NCBI GenBank assembly: GCA_022457155.1
Contig: JAJGOT010000361.1
Coordinates: forward strand, 38,501-102,500
DNA: 64,000 bases
Direction of reading: 5' to 3'
Source of the DNA: Cladopsammia gracilis
Lineage: Eukaryota > Cnidaria > Anthozoa > Scleractinia > Dendrophylliidae
Within the stretch, counting starts at the first letter, position 1, and each line of letters starts with the position of its first letter. Of the stretch, positions 36,386-47,009 are shown piece by piece. The translations under genes and the position numbers were made by a program. Under the pieces are notes generated by a model that worked only from the letters and a program-made list of their open reading frames with translations, had not been told where the DNA came from and did not search any database.

Positions 36386-36755
36386 ACAACAACGGTTTAT
36401 TTGCATTCCCAATTACAAATGGTATTGCATATAAAAACAAAAACAAAAAAAGAGTATAAAATTAAAATTAAAGTAGCAAAATCGGTTAATTTACAATTCT
36501 TGTAACTAATGGTTCAATTCCTAATGAAAAAGCTTCGTAAATGAAGTGACGTAATCTTTTACAAATGAAAGCATCGGTGCTATTAAAGAGAAAAACAATT
36601 TTGTTATTAGTATTTAAATAATCGAATTCGGGATATTTGCATCTTCCACCAGAGAATTTCTAATTGTGTCATATTTATTGCAAAATAAGATGAAGTGTGC
36701 TTCGTTTTCAACTTCATTTGAGCTGCAGTATTGACAGATTCTCAGATATGCTCAG
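36386..36755 (-). pseudogene. 3' end of a non-LTR retrotransposon
   Basis: On the minus strand, 36,614-36,745 reads RICQYCSSNEVENEAHFILF followed by CNKYDTIRNS. This is the C-terminal Cys-Cys-His-Cys motif found after the reverse transcriptase of several non-LTR clades. The frame ends at TAA and an A-rich 3' region follows. Units 4 and 5 continue across this site without it, so it inserted here after duplication. It is 5'-truncated and dead. Confidence 0.7.
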
Positions 36756-37092
36756 GGACATCCATCTTCGACAGCGGGTTTGGGGGCGAAATGCTTGAGA
36801 CGTGGGCTATGATAATTTCGGCAGTGAAAATAATTTCGTATTTTAAATGCGGCTAAGTTCTCGCTAAGGATGCAACAAACCGGTCGTCAATCTGTCCACC
36901 AATTTGTTTTGTATGCTTTGCTTGGACATGTGACCCCAATGTTTGAATCTGACCTCACGAAAATTTGCATAATCCGCCTGAACAGCTGTCCACCATTGTG
37001 CATACCTGATCACTTCTTGTTCTTGTTGTACCCCGGGCATTTTCGTGCAAACTGCCATTCTACATTTTTCTCTAATACTGTATCGACGAATT

Positions 37093-37300
37093 ATGGTTTT
37101 CCCCAAAGGTTTTTTTGTGGAGTGCAGTGTTCGGTGGAATACTGATCGGTGGTATTGTCACAGTGCTGTCTTTAAAAGTTTTGGGCGCAAGAGCACGGAG
37201 AGAAGAAGAGAACAACGAGAACAGACGAGAAGAGCCGATCGCGCCTGGTTTTCAGGAAACCACAAAACTGGCACAGGAACACGATGAGAGATCCTGTTAA
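37093..37300 (+). pseudogene. Array microprotein copy 6, frameshifted
   Basis: The ATG at 37,093 is conserved, but the T-run after CCCCAAAGG has seven T instead of six. The frame from the ATG therefore shifts into a different reading (FFVECSVRWN) and the membrane helix is lost. The original frame is still open from about 37,115 to the TAA at 37,298-37,300 and encodes the usual helix and tail ending DERSC, but it has no ATG. A homopolymer sequencing error is a real alternative to true loss. Confidence 0.6.
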
Positions 37301-37906
37301 GAACGTGAGTGTATACATGTATATTTTTCAGTATTTCTAAGTGGCAAAAGAGAGGCAGGGAATCATTCTCGTGAAAGAGTGAACCTACGTACCTACCTAA
37401 CGCAATCTCGAGAACTCGCGTGTACTCATTCTTCACGGTTAAGAATTTTTTAAAAAAAGCAAAACCTGTATAAAATATATATGTTCGCCGTTTACCGTTC
37501 TGAAAATATTTTTACTTCACTGATCACAGCTCTAACGCTCTAAACTGAGAAATCCGAGTAAACACGCGTTTTCTTGCGCGAGGCACTCGTACTCGCGTAT
37601 TGTTTTCAGTCAGGAGCGAATGATGGGCTCCTGTTTTAGTATACCAGTTTACCAGTGACAGCTTTATTTCGAGCTTTTATTACTCGAAGTGCAAAATCTT
37701 GATTATAAGAATGTACTAGTATTTATAACGTCTTTTATAAACTGGTTTCTTAGCTTGTTCTGTGATTGTAGCGAAGCATTCACAAACATGCATTCTATGA
37801 TTTTCTGACATCATGAGTATTTAGTGATTCTCGCGTGCATGTAGTAAATCTGAGACGCGTTCATGACGTAACCAACCAACCGTAACAAAACCATAAAAAC
37901 CTTCTA

Positions 37907-38022
37907 GCCTCCAACGCAGACGTTCTTAGGGCCCGTCACGCAATCTTTCCTCCACCACGAACTCGTGGGGGAGGAAAGATTACGTGACGAGCCCTAAGGA
38001 CGTCTGCGTAGGAGGCTAAAAA
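37907..38022. repeat. Hairpin with AGCCTCC/GGAGGCT ends
   Basis: AGCCTCCAACGCAGACGT is followed after about 40 bp by the inverse of the same sequence (ACGTCTGCGTAGGAGGCT), with an inner palindrome around CGTGGGGGAGGAAAGATTACG. A related shorter version is at 30,950-31,010 in unit 4. It is a small MITE. Confidence 0.6.
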
Positions 38023-38533
38023 GCCTTCACGAGTGGCAGAGACAATGATAAATAAAATAACTAACAACTGTTATTTATGCTAAGTATCCATCTAGACACC
38101 GTTATGGACGGTCGGTTAGTTCCTGGCGTTGCTGCGCATGTCAATAACACGCGAACCCTAAAGTTCAATACCCAACCAACAGTTCTGTTTTTCACTGCCG
38201 CTGTTATCACAGCGGATGTCTCAGGCATTTCGCTTTACGCAAAATTGTCAAAAGATTATATTTATGGCCAAGTGTGTTTGGTGGATTTTGATCCATTTTG
38301 TCAGTTTCTGTTAAGAACAATAGGTCACTTTTTTTCTTACACTAATTTCAGTTTTTTGTTTTTCCACAGCAGCAGTCGTCATAGTCATTTTTGCTGATTA
38401 ATCAGAAGCTTGATGAGTGCAGCCTTTTGATTTTCAAGAATGCTTCGTATCTTCACCACGTGGAACTTTGTAAACATTATTTGATTTGCGGATCTTATTT
38501 GTGACATGGAATCGAAAGACGATAAGGATAAAA

Positions 38534-39353
38534 CCCGGCATAGTAAATCGAACCCAATCGAACTAAATTTCAATCGAACTCAATTCATGGATTGAATTCG
38601 ATTGAGTTCGGCAATCGAACGAAATCGAACTCACCGAAAAGAAAAATAATAAATCGAACCCAATCGAACGTTTGCATATCCAGATCTTGGAAGCTCGAGT
38701 TACTTCAGCCCGGACTGTAGCGCATGTGTTTTTCGGAAGCGAAGAAATTCCGCAGAAATGGATTCAGATGCGCTGTGGATTGTCAGCTTCAAATGCGTAG
38801 TTAAAGGCTATCAGGAATGCCGCTTTCACGTCATTGTATTTTTGCATAAAAATAACCCTTCGAGTTGTCTTGCCGCAATTGTAAGTTAGCTAAAAATGGA
38901 AAGGGTACAACAATTTCGGAATATGCCCGCGGGAATAATGATAGCTTTGCTCTGCTCTGTTCTGTTCTGTTCTGTTCTCTTAACTGCCGTGGACAGTTTA
39001 TAAATGGGGTTTCTGTTATTGAATAAATTGTAAAAAAGAACAAGAAAAACCTGCTTTGATGGCCTTGCTTTGGGCTTGCTTTGTAAAGGTTTACCAGAGC
39101 CCATCGAACGCAATCCATTTAATTGTGTTCAATTGAGTTCGGTTTCCGAACTCAGTCGAACACAGTCAGATGGATTGCGTTCGATTGAGTTCGATTTGTT
39201 CGATTGAATTCGATTTGTTCGGAAATCGAACTCACTGAAAGTCCGGTGTTCGATTTCGTTCGAATGCCGAACTCAATCGAACTCAATCCACGGATTGAGT
39301 TCGATTGAGTTCGATTGAGTTCGATTTCCGAACGTTCGATTTACTATGCCGGG
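38534..39353. mobile_element. 820-bp element built from GAACTCAATC-type repeats
   Basis: CCCGGCATAGTAAATCGAAC and its inverse bound an insertion that unit 4 lacks (empty site near 31,520). Both ends carry many copies of an approximately 11-bp word, TTGAGTTCGAT or its inverse. The middle (38,650-39,100) is unique and has no gene. Flanks ATAAAA and ATAGAA could be a 6-bp duplication with one mismatch. Confidence 0.7.
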
Positions 39354-40161
39354 ATAGAACACTGAAATATGACTTTTTAATTCTACTGTTTTGGCTGGTG
39401 CCACAACTGTAAATTTAGTCGCCGCTGCCATTGACAATTTCAAACAAGCTCTTTTATTTCAATGCTGTTGTAGTTATTAAAAAAATATGCTACAGTGAAC
39501 GCTTTGTTTGTCGATGTTAAGTTTTTTGTCCTTTCTACTTACATAATATAATCATAAATTGAGTCTTGAAGGCATACTAAAAGTCTTCTAACTCGGTGTT
39601 TAATAGTTGAGGGTTTTTCAAAGCGAGACGTTTTCCTAAAAGTTCGGAAAACCTCGTACCTAGTCTTCTAAATTCGTTATTTCGGCTCGGGTAAATGAAA
39701 AACATCGATGCCATCAGAAGGAACACCTTAAAATTAGAAAGGCCTTAAACATTTGCATGGTTTTGCATTGTTTGATAAAAGAAATTCGGCGAAACAACGC
39801 AAGCGTTCTGCAGGAAACCAGTCAGGAATGCCCCTTTGCCATAACAAAATAATAAAAGGAAACCGCCGTAAACCACTTGCATAAATAATTAATTTCAAGA
39901 AGCCATGTCAGCGAAACGACTGAAGTTATTCGGCGAAACGACTGCAAGCGGTCTGCAGGAAACCAATTAGGAATGCCCCTTATAATACAATGAAACAACA
40001 CTCTACACTCAACAAACCACAGCATAAATAATTAATTTGAAGAGGCCATTTCGGACTCCTGCAGCTGCCCGGACTGCTCATTTCTATGCCGGGCACTTTC
40101 GTGTCAAACTGCCATTCTCTATTTTTTCTTCATACGTTTCTAAATACTGTGCCGACGAATA

Positions 40162-40368
40162 ATGGTTTTCCCCAAGGGTTTTTTGCGGAGTGCAGTGTTC
40201 GGTGGAATAATCGCTGCCACGATTGTCACAATGCTGTCTTTAAAAATCTGGGACGCGAGAGCACGCAGAGCTGAAGAGGACAATGAGAACAGACGAGAAG
40301 AGCCGATCGCGCGTGGTGTTCAGGAAACCATAAAACTGCCACAGGAACACGATGAGAGTTCCTGTTAA
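40162..40368 (+). CDS. Array microprotein copy 7, single-exon reading frame
   Basis: The 68-residue frame starts MVFPKGFLRSAVFGGI. The helix is altered (IIAATIVTM in place of IIGGIVTV), so the second GG pair is lost and an Arg sits at residue 9. The tail (RARRAEEDNENRREEPIARG) and the end DESSC are otherwise like the other copies, with TAA before the conserved donor. The downstream acceptor seen in copies 1-3 has changed to TTTCTG, so splicing there is unlikely. Function is unknown. Confidence 0.55.
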   Translation: MVFPKGFLRSAVFGGIIAATIVTMLSLKIWDARARRAEEDNENRREEPIARGVQETIKLPQEHDESSC

Positions 40369-41270
40369 GAACGTGAGTGTATATATTTTGTATTCCTTAT
40401 TCGCAAAAGAGAGGCAGAGAATCATTCTCGTGAAAAAGGGAACGCAAACTCGAGAACTTGCGTGTCGGACGCATTCTTCAAGGTTAAGAATTTTTTTAAA
40501 AAAAGCAAAACCTGAAAAAAATTATATGTTAGCCGTTTATCATTCAGAAAATATTTTTACTTCACTTAATCACAGCTCTAACTCTCTAATCTTAACCGAA
40601 ATCCGAGTAAACACGCGCGTTTTCTCGCGCGAGGCAATCGTGTGCTGTTTTCAGTATGCCTTATTTTTTCTGTGACAGCTCAAGTGACAGATTTATTCCG
40701 CGAAGTGCGAAGCCCTGACTTATTAGAATCTAAAGTATTTAACTTTTTTAACTGCTTTCTTAGCTTGTTCTGTGATTGTAGCGAGGCTACATCAGCAGGA
40801 GCTTATTACCCCTGACATCAGCTGATTTAGTGATCCTCGCCTGTATCTAGACACCGTTACGGACGGTCGATTCGTTTTGTCGTGAATCGGATGCTGTAGG
40901 CAAAGTCTGCAGTTCAAAACTCAACCAACAGTTTTGTTTTTCACTGCCACAAATGTCATAGCGGACGTCTCAGGCATTTCGCTTAAAACTATCACATCGT
41001 CATATTTGTGGGTTGTCATTGGTGGATTTCGATCCAGTTTGTTCAGTTTCTGTTTTCACGGGTCCAATGTTTCTGGCCACTGGTTTCTGGCCACAATTTA
41101 CTAGTATGATCGACAGCAGCACTTCAGAGTTCGCGTTTTATTGAAAGGCGCTGTTAGTAATGTAGAAGAAAATATGTTTAGGATAAAATATAAGGTATTT
41201 GATATCCGGATTGAAATCCCATTGAAGGTCTCATCTTTTAATTTTCCTTCATAAATTTAACTATAATTAA

Positions 41271-41577
41271 GGCCTGGTTCACACGTGCGACGCAAATGCA
41301 AATGCAAGCGACGTTCACACGTGGTACGCAAACGCAAGGAACGTAAGATACGCAGGCGCAGTTGAAGTTATCTTCCAAGATGCGTTTGCGCTTGCATTTG
41401 CGTTGAGCCCGGTTCACACGTGTGAAACGCAAGTGCAAATGCAAATGCAAGGAAATGAAAATTTTTCCATTCCTTGCGTTTGCATTTGCACTTGCGTTTG
41501 CATTTTGCGTTGCCCCGGTTCACACGTATTTTTCCTTGCGTTTGCGCTTGCATTTGCGTCGCACGTGTGAACCAGGC
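41271..41577. mobile_element. 307-bp TTAA-flanked foldback with GGTTCACACG ends
   Basis: GGCCTGGTTCACACGTGCGA and its inverse lie between TTAA copies (41,267-41,270; 41,578-41,581). Inside, GCAAATGCAA words alternate strand, and a second inverted pair built on CCCGGTTCACACG makes a hairpin within the hairpin. Confidence 0.75.
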
Positions 41578-42635
41578 TTAACGGGCCAAAACGCAACACA
41601 TATAAACATCGATAAACCGGCTAGAAGCTGCAGACGCCGCCGGATTAATTTATATTGTGAATTGGTTCTAGTCTAGCAGTGAGAACAATTGCCACTTTTT
41701 TCTTACACTAATTTCAGTTCTTTGTTTTTCCACAGCAGCAGTCGTCAACTCCTCATTTTAGCCGCTGATGAGTGCAGCCTTTTGATTTTCAAGAACGCTT
41801 CGTAGCTTCACCACTTAGAACTTTGTAAACATTAGTTGATTTGCGGGTCTTATTTGTGACAAGGAATCGTAAGACATTTAAGGAGAGAGAGCAGTGAAAT
41901 ATGATTTCTTACGCGCCAAATGTTATGTATTTTTAAATATAAGAGCCTGATGCCACACCTGTAAATTTAGTTACCGCTGCCACTAAGAATTCAGATTCAA
42001 ACAAGCTTTTTTATTCCAATGCTGGCGCTGTTGTAGTTATTAAAAATATGCAGAGTGAGCGCTTTGTTTGTCGATGATAAGTATTTTGTCCTCTCGACTA
42101 CATAATATAATCATCAATTAAATCTTGAAAAGGATACTAAAAAAAAGCCTCCGAACTATGTATTACTTGAAGAGGGTTTCAAGCGAGATGTTTCCCTGTA
42201 AGTTTAAAAAACCTCGTTGTCTTCTAAAAGTTCGTTATTTCGGCTCGGGTATATGAAAAACATCGATACTTCCAGAAAGAACACCTTAAAATTAAGAAGA
42301 CCTTAAACTTGAGCGTTCTTTCTTGCTTAGAAGCAAAGATATGGATCAGTGTATTTTTATATTTTTACAGACCGTCACAATGTTTGGCGGTACGCAAATC
42401 ACCATATTAAATGTCAACATCGCGACATTCATTGACCTTGGCCTAGTCTGTCCGCTTCTGAGCAATTCGCGCCGAAAAAACTGTGGTACATCGCTTTCTG
42501 TATGTCACTCTACACCAAAAACGCTTATTTATTGATCACTTGTGTTTGTGTAGTCCCCCTTACGCTGCAAAATACTAACTCGAGGCTGAATTTACTGTAC
42601 ACGCACACAAAATATCAACTGCAGAATAACAATTA

Positions 42636-42646
42636 GGGGAATCCCC
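42636..42646. promoter_or_regulatory. Candidate NF-kB-type site, unit 7 tail
   Basis: This is an identical GGGGAATCCCC in the most diverged tail. No gene copy follows it downstream. Confidence 0.4.
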
Positions 42647-42860
42647 TAATGTTTGGAAACAATAGATGTTTTGACGACGCAAGCGCAAGTCATTCATCAG
42701 CCGGAAGGATATGCAATTTTGATAAAGCGCTATGTTTAGACTAAAAAAATCGATCTTGTGGAAAATAGGTCAGCAAATAGTTCTGTAAGGAAGTAAACCA
42801 AGCCAACTGAAATTTCTTCAAATTGTTATAACTCGAGAAATTTTTGTCATAGCGAGTTAC

Positions 42861-43900
42861 CGTTTTTAGTATATTAGGGCCTGATTATATGAGCCGGGCT
42901 GACACGGTTAGCCGAGCTGGCCCGGTTTGCCGAGATCTCGGCACGCCTGTTAAACGTAACGATAATCAACTTGGTCACAAGATATTCGCATTCGGCCGGA
43001 AGCAGGCGCCGGTTTATTTTTGAGTGTTTGCACATGACGTCATAAAAATTGAAAAATCTAAAGTATATATCTTACAGAGCTGTTTTTAGCATGGTATGCG
43101 GATACCAGTGTTATGTTCTTTCACAAAAAGTTTCAGGTTTTAACGATGATTTGCTTCCGATTTATAAAAGTTTTAAATGTATCACGCAATTCGTCACGCT
43201 ATTTCAGATAAGCCGTGAAATAAACAAAATTGAACCAGTCGAAAGTTAATTTTGCATTATAGATGCTTATAAGCCGATTCAATGGCACTCACAGTGAATA
43301 CAATATTTTGTGATGGGATTTTTGGTGTAATAAAGAATTTGAATTTTTGGCCACCGTGTTAGTGTCCCTAAGTGAGCACCAAGATATGGCCGCTCCATAC
43401 ATGACATACATTTCTTACTATAAATGTCTGATACTCGTTCGCCTATAACTCTTGAACGAAATGCTCTTGCTCAATTCGTCACGCAATTCGACGCAACAAT
43501 TCGTCACGCTATTTCAGATAAGCCGTGAAAATAAACAAAATTGAACCAGTTGAAAGTTAGTTTTGCATTATAGATGCCTTTTTGTTATAAGCTGATTTAA
43601 TGGCACTTATAGTGAATACAATATTTTGTGATGAGATTTTTGGTGTAATTTAGACTTTAAATGTCTGATACTGGTTCGCTTACTGAACTCTTGAACGAAA
43701 TGCTCTTGCTCTTCAAAATTTGGCCCAGATGTGTTGTTTTAAACTCACTGCAATTTTGGAATCGAAAAATGTTGTTTAATGCTTCTGACGTTAGTGAAAA
43801 CACTCTAGAGGGTAAAATTTCGAGGACGCGCGCTGCAGCTACGCAGACTAACGCCATGACAGGAACCATACTAATGCTTTATGGTTATTAACCGGAGAGT
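42861..43900. repeat. Repeat-rich DNA with a 150-bp direct duplication
   Basis: A CGAGATCTCGG palindrome lies at 42,931-42,941 inside a MITE-like CCCGGTT/CCGAG stretch. Blocks at about 43,186-43,330 and 43,494-43,650 are near copies of each other (both with ACGCTATTTCAGATAAGCCG). I see no gene. Confidence 0.6.
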
Positions 43901-43905
43901 ATTAA

Positions 43906-44814
43906 AGGGAACCTCCAATATTATAACAAATTGACGTAAAATTGTTGGAAATAACGAGTGTAAATATAATCTCAGTGTACACAAAAATTGGATATGAATA
44001 TCGCCTATTTTCGCTTTTAAATTTCCGGCGTGCCGCCATTTTGAATAATATGACGTTATACGGTTGCCTAATTGTTTCAAACAAAAGAACGTCGATTCTG
44101 ACAATAGCGGCAACGCTGATTTCCCTTTCGTAAACGGTCGATGCCATTTTTAACGGTCGATGCCATTATTAGCAAACGGTCGATGCCATTTTTAACGGTC
44201 GATGCCATCATTAACATTCATTAGTAACCAAGCCTTTTGTAATGGTCGATGCCGTATTTCTCTCTAGTTTATGCCTGGATTGGGACGAAAATAGGCTATC
44301 ATTATTAGATCAAATTGGGCCTAGGTAAAGCGATTATTAGATCTAAGCTAGATTCACGGTTAGGTAAGATTTAGGGTTAGGGTGACCCGTTATTGATATA
44401 TATTAAGAAAAGCACCTTTTATAATTAAATTTTTCTTGGGTTTGCCGGATCAACCCAGTGGTCTAGTGGTAAGAGAGAGGTGTTAGCATGCAGAGGTTCC
44501 GGGTTCGATTCCAGGTAATTATATTCCATTTTTCTTTTTCTGATAGAAAAAATAATTCTAAAATTGGTGAAAATTTTTCTAAGTGTCGCTAAAATGGCAA
44601 CGACCGTTTACGAAAGGGAAATGCGCAGCGGCAACCACATGACGTCATAAAAATTCAAAATGGCGGCACGCGGGAAGTTTAAAAGCAAAAATAGGCGATA
44701 TTCATATCCATTTATTTGTACATTGAAATTTCCTTCCTATTAAAAAAAAAATCGAAATTTAGACTTTATTTCTAACAATTTAACGTCAACTTGTTATCAC
44801 AATGGAGGTTCCCT
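43906..44814. mobile_element. 909-bp TTAA-flanked element with a tRNA-like core
   Basis: AGGGAACCTCCAATATTATA and the matching inverse end lie between TTAA at 43,902-43,905 and 44,815-44,818. Inverted arms run to about 44,120 and 44,610. The loop holds five GGTCGATGCC repeats (44,135-44,255) and a tRNA-like sequence at 44,448-44,520. Confidence 0.75.
44452..44520 (+). ncRNA. tRNA-like sequence with Pol III A and B boxes
   Basis: TGGTCTAGTGG at 44,459-44,469 fits the A box and GGTTCGATTCC at 44,502-44,512 fits the B box exactly, at normal tRNA spacing. The acceptor and anticodon stems do not pair well, so this is not a working tRNA gene but a tRNA-derived Pol III promoter or SINE head. Confidence 0.5.
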
Positions 44815-45289
44815 TTAAAGTGCCAAGGTGATTACTGTACCTGTTAGGGGTTAAAATTCGTGGCTCGGTACCACTGAGGTTGATGAATCACAGTCAGACA
44901 GTCAGAGTTATTGTAATACCTTTTAGGGTATTAGGGAAGTGGTCATAACAAGTAACCTCGATGAGGACCCACCTTGTGTAGGGGAAGGGAGGTTACGCAA
45001 GAAACCACCTATCTGATTCATGAGTGTAATGGACAAAATTTATTGGCCTAAAAATTGGAGATGAGACTCTAACAGTCTGTGTACATGAAGCTTGCATTGC
45101 TAGTAAGATGGAACAGGAAGGTTTGAATCTTTTTCTCAGTTTCTTCTCCTGATACAATGGGGAGTAGAGAGTGACAGGAGGAAAAATATGTTAATAATGT
45201 TAGATACATCGAAACGTCGTATCGCTATAATTTTTGCATTTTTGCTGAAGTTTTACAATATATAGAGCTCGCACCTTGCAAGCCTAAGA

Positions 45290-46185
45290 TCTGAAAGCGC
45301 TACGTTAACGATACCTTCACTATCCTGGATCGAGATAAAGTTGACGATTTCTTGCAACATGTTAACAGTCAGCTCCATCCGTTTTACCACGGGTGACCGA
45401 GAATAACAACAAGATCGCCTTTTTCGGCATGTCAGTCCGCAGAGAACCAGACGGCCGCCCTACCACAAGCGAATACTGGAGTCCACACATACTGATCAAT
45501 ACTAAGCGTATGATTCACACTACGCTCAATCAGTAAAACGCGGTATTGTGAAGTGTCTGTGTGACGGGGCGAAACGTCTCGCGACCAAACAATCAATAAT
45601 CTCTGAGGAGAAGAAACATCTGTCATCTGTACTTGTTTCTAACGAATATTCCTCCTCTTTTGTGCAGGAGATCACAAAGAATTGAAAAGAACAGCTCCAA
45701 GAAGAGAGCCCGTGGCAGAGTTTAAATCCACCGCCGTTTTATCTTTAATATATCTGGGGAGTACCGGAGCCTTTCCGCCGCTGTATAGAACAACTAGGCA
45801 TTCGCACCGCCTTCAAGTCCGACACGACACTTCGGTCACACGGTCACACGTTTAGCAAGATGGCGTGGTCTACAGGATTCCCTGCGAGTGCGGGAAAATC
45901 TTCATCGGAGAAACAGGGAGATCTACGCAGGAGAGGATCAAAGAGCCAACAGGGATATACGACTCGCCCGTACCCAGACCTCCGCCGTTTCTGAACACGC
46001 GCACGAGACCGACCACTATCCAATTTGGAACGAGGTTAAGTTTATTGATCGAGACCCTCACTGGTACACACGTAGAGTTAAGGAAGCTATCCACATAAGA
46101 TTTCACTCTAATAAAATCAACAGGGAAAGCGGAATTGAAATTCCTGAAGAGTACCTTCGTGATATAAATGGTGCCGCGTAATAAG
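45290..46185 (+). pseudogene. Penelope-like retroelement, 3' part (reverse transcriptase end and GIY-YIG endonuclease)
   Basis: At 45,299 the frame reads RYVNDTFTILDRDKVDDFL, a mutated version of the YVDD reverse transcriptase motif. Broken frames follow to 45,860. At 45,865 the GIY-YIG domain starts (VYRIPCECGKIFIGETGRS), shifts frame near 45,940 and continues as RDIRLARTQTSAVSEHA. It ends near 46,181 with the GIEIPEEY region. The domain order RT then GIY-YIG identifies a Penelope-like element. Several frameshifts and stops make it inactive. The rest of the RT lies outside recognisable sequence. Confidence 0.75.
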
Positions 46186-46247
46186 TCGACCTCATCACTG
46201 AAGAAGACTAGCAGTAAGCAGTCGAAACTTCGCGATCTACATCTCAA

Positions 46248-46394
46248 GGGCCGAATTCACGAAGCCCTCCTAAGTTAAGACATATCCTAAGTATTTTTTT
46301 AACAATAGTCTATTGTCATTCCAATAATAGGCTATTGTTAAAAAACAATACTTAGGATGTGTCTTAACTTAGGAGGGCTTCGTGAATCCGGCTC
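46248..46394. mobile_element. 147-bp near-perfect hairpin MITE
   Basis: CGAAGCCCTCCTAAGTTAAG at the left and its inverse at the right form a nearly continuous stem with a small loop near 46,320. It sits just after the Penelope-like fragment. Confidence 0.8.
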
Positions 46395-46700
46395 CAAGTG
46401 ACTACATCGTGAGACAAAAGATAACACACTTTATAATTATTATAATAAAAATATTATTATTATTTACCATCTTTCTTCATTTATTACCAAAAGCTTTAAT
46501 TTTTTCAAGATGCAATCCTTTTCCGTCCTGACACAGGAGTGACCGAAGATCTTGGATTTTTAAATGTTGATATTTTAGGAGCAATCTTTATTCAATTTTT
46601 GGCAACTTCAGCCAGTCAGTTCCAGAAATATTCTCTGCACGCGATACGTGCATACAAAAAATATTTCCCATGATGCATCAAGAAGTGTGTTGAAGACAAG
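46395..46700. other. No gene seen
   Basis: AT-rich DNA between the hairpin and the KANSL2 5' region; no feature recognised. Confidence 0.5.
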
Positions 46701-46716
46701 ATGGCGGAAGGTAGGT
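46695..46716 (+). promoter_or_regulatory. YY1-like start context and possible upstream first exon of KANSL2
   Basis: ACAAGATGGCGGAAG|GTAGGT contains a YY1-type AAGATGGCGG and a good donor. Splicing 46,701-46,710 to the AG at 47,006-47,007 would give Met-Ala-Glu-Val in frame with the Met at 47,010. This is an inference from phase and motif only. Confidence 0.3.
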
Positions 46717-47009
46717 ATACGTGCATGCACTACCCTTCTGTGGTATGCTCGTCGCTTGTTTGCCCCAATTTATTGCATTTTTTGCCCCAAGGTTCTCCAG
46801 GTTCATAACTTATTCGATAAAGCTATAGACTGTAAATCCATAAATGGGTTTTGGTCCCACTGGCGCTGATTTTGTTAATGATTATGGGGATGTGTCAGCA
46901 CAAACTGAAAGCTTGTACACGTTAACACGTGCATTTTGCTTAATCTACGTTAACTTTAAAATGTCGAATTGAATTTCGGAATCTGTTTTGTTTTCGTTCA
47001 ATTGAAGTC

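Larger units (their letters stand above)
35869..39770 (+). repeat. Array unit 6
   Basis: The unit has a retrotransposon fragment in its 5' part (36,386-36,755), the frameshifted gene copy, a hairpin insertion near 37,907-38,020 and an 820-bp element in its 3' part. The tail is cut short at about 39,750, so it lacks the NF-kB-type site. Confidence 0.75.
39771..42860 (+). repeat. Array unit 7 (most diverged)
   Basis: The unit begins with two imperfect copies of an AATTCGGCGAAACAAC block (39,782 and 39,930), then has gene copy 7, the intron hairpin, a foldback element at 41,271 and a full tail. No further unit follows, so this is the right edge of the array. Confidence 0.75.

Noticed and set aside
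41238..41676. Several overlapping frames rich in Cys/His/Leu (CACICICA-type)
   Set aside because: They translate GCAAATGCAA words in a foldback MITE, with similar frames on both strands.
44452..44520. Functional tRNA genes here and at 55,956 and 61,852
   Set aside because: Internal promoter boxes are good, but acceptor stems do not pair and they sit in or beside transposons, so I list them only as tRNA-like.
45870..46247. 125-residue minus-strand frame
   Set aside because: It is antisense to the Penelope-like GIY-YIG domain, whose homology is clear on the + strand.
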